A stretch of 64,000 bases of DNA from Cristatella mucedo (lineage: Eukaryota; Bryozoa; Phylactolaemata; Cristatellidae). A model generated the notes under the pieces. The model was not told where the DNA came from. It was given only the letters and a program-made list of their open reading frames with translations, and did not search any database. The number at the start of each line of letters is the position of its first letter. Positions within the stretch are counted from its first letter, which is position 1. The stretch spans positions 1,205,001 to 1,269,000 of the forward strand of contig WPIO01000038.1 in NCBI GenBank assembly GCA_009760855.2. Reading direction: 5' to 3'. Shown here piece by piece: positions 9,453 through 17,125 of the stretch. The translations under genes were made by a program, and so were the position numbers.

Positions 9453-10040
9453 ATGGCGGGTTATGCGAGAATTGGACATGGAAATATAAGAGGAGGAAAG
9501 TATGGGTCTGGAGTTTTAGATAAAGTAATAGATGGTGTTGGTAAAGTAGCACCTGTTTTAACAGGATTAACTGGTCTAAGTATGAACATTGCTAACAAAG
9601 GAATTGAAATGCATCAAGCAAGGAAACTTACTGAACTACAAACTAAAAAGGAAAAGATAGATCAAGAATACGCTAATAAACGAAGAGAGATGGATGATAA
9701 ACTTGAAGAAGAAAGAAGAAAGAAAGAACAAGAGTATGAAATTGAGAAACGAAAAAAAGAAGAAGATTATGATAGAAAGATGAAAGAAATGGATCTAGAG
9801 ATTAAACGTGCAATGCTTGAGAAACTTAAACCAAAAACTAAAAAAAGTCGTAAAGTAAAAACTGAAGATGAAGAAGTAGAATATCCAGAAACTCTTAAAG
9901 AGAAAGATCCAAAAGCTTATAAAGAAGTTGATAAATTAATAAAAGAGAAATCTGTTGTTCCTTATACTCCTCAAAGAACTGATGGGTATGGTGGAAGTAT
10001 GAAGAGAAAATTAGGAGCTGGTTTATATGTTCAAAAATAA
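9453..10040 (+). CDS. coiled-coil virion protein candidate
   Basis: Intact 195-codon frame; TATAGAGGA directly precedes the ATG. The N-terminal 50 residues are glycine-rich and amphipathic (IGHGNIRGGKYGSG, then VLDKVIDGVGKVAPVLTGL). Residues about 55-125 form a long, highly charged coiled coil, followed by a Lys-rich linker (KPKTKKSRKVK) and a GGSMKRKLGAGLYVQK tail. The Gly-Gly sites and amphipathic N-terminus recall adenoviral pVI-like proteins in layout, but no sequence family is recognised. It lies 27 nt before the major capsid gene and is probably co-expressed with it. Confidence 0.7.
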   Translation: MAGYARIGHGNIRGGKYGSGVLDKVIDGVGKVAPVLTGLTGLSMNIANKGIEMHQARKLTELQTKKEKIDQEYANKRREMDDKLEEERRKKEQEYEIEKRKKEEDYDRKMKEMDLEIKRAMLEKLKPKTKKSRKVKTEDEEVEYPETLKEKDPKAYKEVDKLIKEKSVVPYTPQRTDGYGGSMKRKLGAGLYVQK

Positions 10041-10067
10041 ATTTTTCGTTTTTTATATAGAGAGAGA

Positions 10068-11616
10068 ATGTCGAGCGTACCGATGCATAATGTACTTGAA
10101 TTAAGTGACCCACCTTTCCCCGACTATGACATAAGAAATTATCAATTTCGTGAATTTCAACAAGTAAATGGAAGTGAAACAGATAATACTGCAAATAAAC
10201 TAATTACGTTTACTATCCCCGGTGAACAACGACTTTGTTATGTTTTATCTGACGCTTGTCTTCTACTTGAGGGTAGAATTGGAACTACACCAGCAAATCT
10301 AAGTGATGCACCTGGTGTTTTAAAACGTAACCTTGCAGTTGGACTTGTCAACAACGCAGGCGCTTGGATGTTTAGTAATATGCGAATTAGACTTGGTAAT
10401 GAGGAAATAGAAAACATTTCTCTATAAGAAGGAGTTGGAACTGTTTCTACACTTATGGGTCTACTTTGTTACACTGGTGATTATAATAGAGGTGAAGGAC
10501 TTGCAACCGGTTGGAAAAAAGATGAAGCAAATTCACAGAGTGATATGGTTGCTGGAAATACCTATAGCAATCCTAATTCTAGTGGTGTAAACATTTCTAA
10601 TGGGGTTTGTTCAAACATTGGATTCCTTCATAGGAGAGCTGCTATAAATGATACTATTGATAAAGATGATGATGTTGGTACTTTTAGTATTATGCTTCCA
10701 CTATCACGAATTTCTGGTTTTTGTGCTGATATGAATAAAATTCTTTATAATATTCCTTTTACACTTGAAATGATGAGAGTTGGTGGATTTGATTATGAAG
10801 CTATAATGACTGGTTCAACAAGTCTTACTACAAATACTTTAAATGCAATACTTACTGAAGGTGGAGGTAATGCTCTAGCTAATGGAGATGGAGTTTATTC
10901 ATCTTTTAAAATTGCAATGAAAAAAATGAGGTTAGTGGTTCCGTGTTTAACTCCTAAACTGAGTGTTGAGAGATCACTTATTGCTATCACAGCCGAAAGA
11001 TCAAAGAAAATTAGACTTAATTATAGAGTTAGACGATATGAAAATATTACAATATCCTCACTTAATCAAGGAACTAAATTTTCTAAAGTTCTATCAATTC
11101 AAAATACCACTGATAGACCTAGATGGGTAATTGTCGCAGCTCAGAACTATAATAAATACAGTTCATACACTGGTGATCCTTGTACTTACAATCATTGTGA
11201 TATTAGGAATGTTACTGTAAAAAATGATGGCTTAACAGATTATCCTTATTCATCAAAAGAAACGACAATAAAAAATGGAAGGTGTAGTCAACAATATATG
11301 GACTTCACAACATTTAGAAAGCAGGTCCTTGGTGTTAGTGAAGTTACTGAATCAGTTGGTGTTGGTTACCATAAATGGATGTCACTTTATCCAATTCATG
11401 TTATTGACCTCCAATTCAATGATGAACATTTTAGAAGATCAGAAAAACTAGAAGTATCAGTAGAAAATTAATTCTCTTTTACCAAATGATGGAACACAAA
11501 TAATGATTCATTATTTAACTATTTCTGGAAACACTGCTGAACTAACATCTAATGGAAATGGTTCAAACTTCACCTGTATTAGAGGAGGATTAATGTTTAA
11601 TCCAACAAATGTTTAA
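10068..11616 (+). pseudogene. major capsid protein (double jelly-roll type), interrupted
   Basis: The ATG at 10068 follows TTTATATAGAGAGAGA. The frame is interrupted by TAA at 10425-10427, resumes in the same frame (open to 11471), and the last about 48 codons lie one frame over, ending at 11616. Recognisable segments are LSDPPFPDYDIRNYQFREF near the start, KLITFTIPGEQRLCYVLSDA, WMFSNMRIRLGNEEIE, MLPLSRISGFCADMNKILYN, LEMMRVGGFDYEA and PIHVIDLQFNDEHF. Length (about 515 codons) and layout match Polinton and virophage major capsid proteins, which form the pseudo-hexameric capsomers of an icosahedral shell. Two lesions mean that this copy cannot give a full-length capsid protein. Confidence 0.85.
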
Positions 11617-11637
11617 GAAATATAATAACTAAATATA

Positions 11638-12492
11638 ATGCAAAAATCAAATTTCATACAAGGTTCTGATGAGTGGAAAAGGTCTATGAAGTTAAATATT
11701 GGTGGATCAGAAGTGTATTCGGTTTTAGGAAATGATATGATATTTGGACCTCAAATTGATTGTGACATTGAATAAATTTCAGATAGAAAGCTAAAAAAAA
11801 TATATTGCTAACTCCCAACCGATGAGATTTCCTCAGATGATGTTTGGAAAAGCATTCGAGCCAATAGCAGCTAAGTTTCTAGAAATGAAGTTGAATAGAA
11901 GTATTGAGAATTCAAATGAATGTTTTACTAGTGACGGAATTTATCGTTATTCTCCAGATGGTATTATTGATCAAGATACTCTAATAGAAATACAATGTTT
12001 ATGGAGTAGAACTATAGTTGAAGATTTTATTCCAAAACAATACCTTGCACAGTGCCTACTTGGTTTACACGTCTTAAAGCTTAGCAGATGTTTTTATTGT
12101 GAATTTGAAATACTCGTTCCAGGTTTGAATTGCCATGATATACCTAAAGACTATGTTGCTGCAGGAACAGTTAGAATTCCAACGACTTATGAATTTGATA
12201 TACCAATACGTGAACCTTTTTTTTCTGTTTTTACTTAAAGATGAGAAGTACTTTGAATTCGAATTTGATATAATTTCTAAATATGGTCGTTTTAACAATA
12301 AAAAACTTTGGTTATGATATCAAATATTACATTAGAAAAGTAGAGATGCAAGTAGTTGAAGAAGAAGATCCGCTTAGATTTGTAAGAATTATTCCAGTTG
12401 TAAAGAAAGTGTTGGAGAGATCTAAAATATTAATAAATAATTATATAGATGAACAAAAAGTTTCACAGCGAGGACTATGTATCGAAGAATAA
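11638..12492 (+). pseudogene. YqaJ-like PD-(D/E)XK nuclease, broken
   Basis: The N-terminus (11638-11775) reads QGSDEWKRSMKLNIGGSE, the hallmark start of YqaJ/lambda-exonuclease-like viral recombinases. The coding signal then moves frame to 11798-12238, with FGKAFEPIAAKFLEM (the conserved Glu helix) and SPDGIIDQDTLIEIQC (the catalytic Asp and Glu). A T8 run at 12217-12224 marks another shift, to a frame ending at 12317, and a last open frame runs to 12492. The usual Glu-x-Lys signature reads Glu-Ile-Gln, so the catalytic lysine is missing. Such nucleases resect DNA ends for recombination or replication. This copy is clearly dead. The very 3' end overlaps the fibre gene start at 12449. Confidence 0.75.
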
Positions 12493-13309
12493 TGGTTTCA
12501 TTATTTCTGATCTTGATGCAAATGGAAATAGAATTATAAACTTAGGTGACCCTGTTAACGATTATGACGCTGTTACAAAGGCCTATGCTGACGCTAACTT
12601 TGTAGTTAATACAGGAATAACACTTAACCTTAATGGTAAACGTATTACAAATCTAGGAGCAGGTGTTAACCCTACCGATGGAGTAAATATTAGTCAAGTA
12701 AATAATTATGTTAAGAAGACTGGAGATACAATGTTAGGAGATTTAGACATGAATGAAAAAGCTATAACATCTACTTATTGGAATTCTGGTAATACTAATC
12801 CAGTAGTTTTAAATGATGATTTTTGTGTTACTTATGGAGGAATGAAAAGAGATGTATTATTGAAAGCATTTCCTTCAACAACAAATATCAATATGGGTGG
12901 ATACTCAATAACTAATGTTGCACAACCTATTAACCCCTCTGACGTTGCTACAAAGAATTATGTGGATAAAACACTTAAAAAAATAACGGAAGTAGTATCA
13001 ATATCAATGGACCCTAAAGCATTAAATTCAATTTTAAATCTATCAACCCCCTATTCATGGACAAATAAAATGTCTCCACCTATAATGATATTAAATGTTA
13101 TGGTTGTTGGAGCATCTAATTGTGTATTTCTAAAACCTATTAGTGATACATCTGTAGTATCAGGTGATGTAAGAGCTATAAACACTTCTTCAACAGGTGT
13201 TAACTTAAAGTACTATCTATATTTTTATAGATTACCTACGGAGTATTACTTCGTTGATAGCACAGGAAAACTAAAGGTAAACATCATGGTTAGTTATGTA
13301 CCCACCTGA
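12449..13309 (+). CDS. phage-fibre-like protein D
   Basis: Intact 286-codon frame; TATATAG abuts the ATG with no gap. Residues about 15-95 and 130-180 carry at least four shaft repeats (SDLDANGNRIINLGDPVNDYDA, LNLNGKRITNLGAGVNPTDG, LGDLDMNEKAIT, MGGYSITNVAQPINPSDVA), two of them ending in Tyr-Val/Ala-Asp. The last 110 residues form a beta-rich domain different from those of fibres A to C. It lies 7.7 kb from the fibre cluster, between nuclease and zinc protein, so it was duplicated or acquired separately. A receptor-binding or spike role is inferred. Confidence 0.8.
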   Translation: MNKKFHSEDYVSKNNGFIISDLDANGNRIINLGDPVNDYDAVTKAYADANFVVNTGITLNLNGKRITNLGAGVNPTDGVNISQVNNYVKKTGDTMLGDLDMNEKAITSTYWNSGNTNPVVLNDDFCVTYGGMKRDVLLKAFPSTTNINMGGYSITNVAQPINPSDVATKNYVDKTLKKITEVVSISMDPKALNSILNLSTPYSWTNKMSPPIMILNVMVVGASNCVFLKPISDTSVVSGDVRAINTSSTGVNLKYYLYFYRLPTEYYFVDSTGKLKVNIMVSYVPT

Positions 13310-13727
13310 AAAGTATAAATGAACTATTAGAACTATTAACTCTTTTAACTTTGTCGCTTTGTGTTTACCTTTAACAACTAGAAATAATTTAGAAATGCAA
13401 CAGATGGCTTCATGATCTAAACAATGATGTAAAGAAGTAGAACAACATTGTTTTTTAAGTGTTTCTTAACCAGTAAGTATAGTTTAGTTGGTTTTTCTTT
13501 TTATAATAATTAGAATCTATGTTACAGTATGAAAAAATTATGCAGTGGTTATTAAGAAAAAGACTAGAATCAAATTCAGTTTCATTCATATCTTTATCAC
13601 AGATGCAGCAACGTATTTCATATTCCTGTTTTGTTTTTTTTCTTTTTAGTTTACAATATGGATGACCTGTTTCAAGGTATTCGACTTCACTAAACGTACA
13701 TAAGCATGTATCACAAAATATTTCCAT
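13271..13727 (-). pseudogene. small zinc-binding protein, probable frameshift
   Basis: The frame starting at 13727 is open for 90 codons to 13455. It has a CDTC pair near the N-terminus, a further Cys at about residue 26 (GHPYCK) and a CCIC motif, spaced as in treble-clef or ring-like zinc-binding proteins. Beyond the stop, another minus-strand frame continues coding-like sequence with QCCSTSLHHCLDHEAICC, rich in Cys and His, down to about 13271. I infer one gene with a frameshift near 13460. It is divergent from the integrase, with a 10-nt spacer. Its role is unknown; small zinc proteins are common viral regulators. Confidence 0.55.
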
Positions 13728-13737
13728 TTTCTATAGA
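13728..13737. promoter_or_regulatory. 10-nt divergent promoter spacer (TTTCTATAGA)
   Basis: The ATGs of the zinc protein (13727, minus) and the integrase (13738, plus) are separated by TTTCTATAGA. This contains the palindrome TCTATAGA, so each gene sees the same TATAGA-like box just before its start codon. It is the clearest example of the start-proximal box serving two genes. Confidence 0.6.
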
Positions 13738-14600
13738 ATGTCGTTCTTAACTCTAAATGAAAGAAAAAAAGAAGGTAAATTCAATCCTAACTCAGATATT
13801 AGCCAAGTATTTAAGCCAAGACCTAAGAAAATTTAACTAGGTTTCTTTAATATTGTTGAGCCTAATGAAAATCACCAAGCAGACATTTTGTATATGCCTA
13901 ATGATTCTGGATATAAATATGCTTTGAGTGTTATTGATGTTGCTAGTAGATTTAAAGAATCAAGACCTCTTAAAAAAAGTCTTCTAAAGAAGTGACAAAA
14001 GCAATAATAGATATTTACAATAAAGGTCCTTTGAAGTGGCCAAAGAAAATGACTGTAGATCCAGGATCAGAGTTTAAAGGAGAGTTTGCTAAAGAAATGT
14101 AAAAACATGGAACACGTATCATAGAAGGGACTAGTAAAAAGAGTGTTGCATTAGTTGAAAGAATGAATAGAACAGTTGCTGAGAGAGCATTCATTGCTCA
14201 GTATGAAAAAGAATTAGAAAGTATTAACAAAGGAGATTATAATAGAAAATTTGAGTGGATCGATAATCTACCAAAGATTATTGAATATCTAAATAATAGT
14301 TTTACAAGAATGATTGGTGAAGAACCTGCAAAGGCGATAAAAAAAGAAAAGGTAAAACTAAAGAAACCAAAATATCATGGCGAAAAGCTATTAGAACTTG
14401 GGACAAGTGTTAGGTATTTATTAGAACCTGGTGAAGGAGAAGATGAAAAAAGAAGAAGAGCTACAGACCCAATATGGAGTCTAACAAAACACACTATCGT
14501 TAGAATAATGATATTTAGAGAACAATCGGCTAGATATTTTGTAAATGATATTAAGAGAAGTTTTGTTAAAGAAGAGTTAAAAGTTGTTAGCCAAGATTAA
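13738..14600 (+). pseudogene. rve-type (DDE) integrase, broken
   Basis: Coding sequence begins at the ATG at 13738 after TCTATAGA. It carries TAA at 13834-13836, a frameshift near 13985-13995 and TAA at 14100-14102, and is then open from 14163 to 14600. The retroviral-type catalytic core is recognisable: first Asp in EPNENHQADILYMP, second Asp in TVDPGSEFKGEF, and Glu in VALVERMNRTVAERAF, with DVASRFK between the first two. All three acidic residues are retained. This enzyme inserts Polinton DNA into host chromosomes and is a defining gene of the group. The C-terminal region is basic, with no chromodomain seen. The 3' end overlaps the convergent gene at 14587 by 14 nt. Confidence 0.85.
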
Positions 14601-14983
14601 TTTCAGCTTGTGAGCCTCCTAGTAAAAGTCCTTCAAACTCTTCTTTCGTAATCTCATCATCGGATAAGGCGTTAGTAATCTTTGAGATAATTTCAGAGTT
14701 GGAACTTAAAGCATTTCTTTTACGTTTGTCTATTTCTGTTAGTACACCGTCAACTGATACAAACATTACAGATAGAGCTGAAAATACAGTTAGTACATGA
14801 CTAATAAATGGTAATACTTGAACATAAGTACTTGAAATAGTTACTCCTAATGCTATTACTATATTTATAAATGTAAGTACATATCTAGCTCTTGTTAAAT
14901 TATTAGACACCCCCTAATTTTTTATTAAACTGAACAGTCTCTTCATATTTTTTAACAGCAAAATCTTTTCTCAAATCTGGCAT
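14587..14983 (-). pseudogene. small two-span membrane protein, frameshift at G5
   Basis: The minus-strand ATG at 14983 follows ATATATAGAAAAAA and begins MPDLRKDFAVKKYEETVQF. At the run of five G on the coding strand (plus 14910-14914) the coding signal moves to the frame that runs from 14910 to 14587. That part has two hydrophobic segments (YVLTFINIVIALGVTI and LPFISHVLTVFSALSVMFV) and then an acidic helical tail. The GTG at 14910 is not needed as a start once the upstream frame is recognised. No family is recognised; a holin-like or envelope/membrane role is speculation. Confidence 0.6.
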
Positions 14984-15021
14984 TTTTTTCTATATATTTG
15001 TAAATATTTTTTTTAAATCCA

Positions 15022-15402
15022 TCAATCCATAGTCTCTTCAATCAACTCTTCCGGAGGTTCAAAGTCTTTTCCTTGATCTATTTCTTTTTTTATTTGTTTT
15101 GTTAGTTCTATTTTTTTAGAGTAAGTTTCTGATTTAATGTTATTTATTTTTTCTATTTTTAAGTCATTGAGAAACTCTTCAAAGATTGACCCATCTTTAA
15201 CCTTAGTAAATATGTTTGCAATCTCTGGTTCAGAGTGATTGATTCTTAAAGCCTTATACTCAATAACTAGTTTAACAGCGTTTAGTAATGTTGATCTAAT
15301 GTCTTCAATTCTACCCATAGGATATGAACAAATCTTAAAATTTGAATGCTGCTGACCTTGAACTTCATTAAGGCAATCCCTACTCTTCGTTTCAACACCC
15401 AT
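15022..15402 (-). CDS. hypothetical helical protein
   Basis: Intact 126-codon frame whose ATG directly follows TATATAGAA. The product is hydrophilic and largely helical, with a charged C-terminal half (SKKIELTKQIKKEIDQ) and an acidic end (PPEELIEETMD). No family is recognised. It is one of a run of seven short minus-strand genes between integrase and polymerase, each with its own start-proximal box, so they look independently transcribed rather than a single operon. Confidence 0.7.
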   Translation of the reverse strand: MGVETKSRDCLNEVQGQQHSNFKICSYPMGRIEDIRSTLLNAVKLVIEYKALRINHSEPEIANIFTKVKDGSIFEEFLNDLKIEKINNIKSETYSKKIELTKQIKKEIDQGKDFEPPEELIEETMD

Positions 15403-15439
15403 TTCTATATAATGTTTATTTTTGTTTTAATTAAATTAA

Positions 15440-15904
15440 TTATGCTTCTAGAGCTGCGGCAGCTGCCTTTTGTCTTGCGCTAACACCGTCAGCTAGATCA
15501 GGAAGAATTGCATAACACTCGTCTTTAGCGATTCCAGAGATGTCTGTTTTAACTCCTGAAACTCCTGAAATAACCGTTGAAAGCGTTGGAAGTTGAGATG
15601 CAATTCATGTTGTGTATCCGGAGATCTCAGAAGGATCGTCAAGAAGTGCGTCTACTTTAGATCTAACAGTAGATTCAAGATTTGCTGTTACATCAGTTAA
15701 GCCTGCAGTTATGATTTTTTGAGCTTCGATATCACATTCATCGAGATAAAATTTCTTAACCGAATTGTCAGTCATAACTGAAATATCTGAATCAAGCGTT
15801 TGTTGATCGTATGCAGTCATCCTTGACCTAACAAGATAATCAACGTAAGACTTAAGGAGAGTAGCGCTAGTAGCAAGATTGGGATCGGTAACGTCGTTCT
15901 GCAT
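15440..15904 (-). pseudogene. hypothetical protein with in-frame stop
   Basis: The ATG at 15904 directly follows TATATAGGAA. The frame is open to a TGA at 15605-15607 and then continues in the same frame for 54 more codons to TAA at 15440-15442. The N-terminal part is helical and acidic (LLKSYVDYLVRSRMTAYDQQ); the C-terminal part is rich in small residues and ends AAAAALEA. The uninterrupted coding character on both sides of the stop shows one gene. Base composition is slightly less AT-rich than its neighbours. No family is recognised. Confidence 0.6.
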
Positions 15905-15988
15905 TTCCTATATAAAAAAAGAAAATTACTTATATGTAAAAGTGATTTGTTTTTTGTTTTTACATCATCAAATATTTGATTAAACTTA

Positions 15989-16201
15989 TCAAATGCTGCA
16001 GTATACTTTTTTCTTTTTTTTCATTTTGTCATATGCATCACAAACATCTAAAAGAACCCAAATTTTTGGTGCAGGTAGTTTAAACATATGCTTATAAAGA
16101 TCTGAAGGAATATATGGGGTATCATCTTCAAAACCACAAAACTTTTTTGCAATTCTTACACCATATTCACAACAAAGAATTCTTGAAACTTCCTGATCCA
16201 T
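15989..16201 (-). CDS. small protein, paralogous trio member 1
   Basis: Intact 70-codon frame, ATG at 16201 preceded by CTTATATAAGGAG. The product begins MDQEVSRILCCEYGVRIAKK and later has PKIWVLLDVCDAYDKMKKK. The gene at 16528-16803 begins MDVSRILSCEQSRDMAVNIC and has VLIEICEASDKLMECRGK in the same place, so the two are paralogues. The common pattern is an S-R-I-L-x-C-E start, a central spacer and an I/L-C-x-A-x-D-K helix. Function unknown. Confidence 0.65.
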   Translation of the reverse strand: MDQEVSRILCCEYGVRIAKKFCGFEDDTPYIPSDLYKHMFKLPAPKIWVLLDVCDAYDKMKKKKKVYCSI

Positions 16202-16216
16202 CTCCTTATATAAGGT

Positions 16217-16493
16217 TTAAGAATTTTTAATTGAATCTATTTTTTTATTCTCATATATTTTTCTAGCCTCATCTTCTAATTTAACTAAAGATTTATCAAT
16301 ACTTTCATACTGATTAGCAATATCAAAAAGCGTGTCAATAAATAATGGGTCTACTTTTTTAAAGTTGATAGGATTAGCATTTAAATTCATATTTTGGTCT
16401 ACAACCCCCTAATAGTCTCGAACAAATTAAAAATATACTATTACGCGTGCCATAATTTCCAAGAACCTTTTCAAACTTTTCATCAAAATCTAT
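16217..16493 (-). pseudogene. small protein, trio member 2, start lost and frameshifted
   Basis: A coding-like frame begins just after ACATATAGGAA, but at the position of the expected ATG the sequence reads ATA (16491-16493). It encodes DFDEKFEKVLGNYGTRNSIF and then meets a run of five G (plus 16405-16409). Beyond that the coding signal moves frame and continues (MNLNANPINFKKVDP, then FDIANQYESIDKSL) to TAA at 16217-16219. Spacing of Leu, Arg, Ile-Cys and Asp-Gln residues in the first part, and of the A-x-x-x-x-D-K helix in the second, follows its neighbours. I infer a decayed paralogue. Confidence 0.5.
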
Positions 16494-16527
16494 TTCCTAT
16501 ATGTAATTTAAGAATTGTTTAATGTAA

Positions 16528-16803
16528 CTAATTAATTTGTACTCCTTGTTTTGTTTTTGGGGTTTTTGATTTTTTTGCAGCTTCTTCAAGCATTTCATTT
16601 ATCTTACCTCTACATTCCATTAGTTTATCAGAAGCTTCACAAATCTCTATAAGAACACTAACAAACGAACTCTCTAAATCTGGAATAAGTTTATCGAGAG
16701 AGTGTCTAATTATACGTTGATCATTACCTTTAAGTTTTTGAAGACAGATATTTACAGCCATATCTCTGGATTGTTCGCAGCTTAGAATTCTCGAAACGTC
16801 CAT
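16528..16803 (-). CDS. small protein, paralogous trio member 3
   Basis: Intact 91-codon frame, ATG at 16803 directly after TTACATAGAA. It starts MDVSRILSCEQSRD, has a central IIRHSLDKLIPDLESSFVSV, the shared VLIEICEASDKLMECRGK helix and a Lys-rich tail (KKSKTPKTKQG). It is longer at the C-terminus than member 1. Tandem duplication of a small acidic or helical protein is the simplest history. No family is recognised. Confidence 0.65.
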   Translation of the reverse strand: MDVSRILSCEQSRDMAVNICLQKLKGNDQRIIRHSLDKLIPDLESSFVSVLIEICEASDKLMECRGKINEMLEEAAKKSKTPKTKQGVQIN

Positions 16804-16824
16804 TTCTATGTAAGTATATATTAT

Positions 16825-17100
16825 TTATAATTCATTTTCTTCATTTACATAATCACTTCTATATGGCTGTACATCATCAGTATAAAAAGTGAAGTCGTCT
16901 TCAGCAGACTCAAACCCAGATTCGGATTCGGATTCGGATTCGGATTCGGATTCTGATTCTGATTCGGATTCAGATTCGGATTCGGATTCGGATTCAGGTA
17001 TATAATCAGGATCTTCGGATTCTGTATCTGATATTGACTCAGTATCTGAAATATTTATATCCTCTTCAACTTTTAAAAACTTTGGATTTTCGTTTTCCAT
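16825..17100 (-). CDS. acidic Ser-Glu repeat protein
   Basis: The 91-codon frame from the ATG at 17100 directly follows ATTATAGAA. A longer frame opening at 17331 exists, but it overlaps the polymerase 3' end out of frame and is not supported. The centre is an uninterrupted run of more than ten Ser-Glu dipeptides (plus 16918-16992), flanked by SDTESISDTESEDPDYIPE and a Tyr/Asp-rich C-terminus. The DNA is a 6-bp tandem repeat (ttcgga on the plus strand), so length will vary. Such chains are natively disordered and likely casein-kinase substrates; DNA mimicry or chaperoning of basic core protein is speculation. Confidence 0.7.
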   Translation of the reverse strand: MENENPKFLKVEEDINISDTESISDTESEDPDYIPESESESESESESESESESESESESESGFESAEDDFTFYTDDVQPYRSDYVNEENEL

Positions 17101-17125
17101 TTCTATAATAATGAAATTATTTTTG

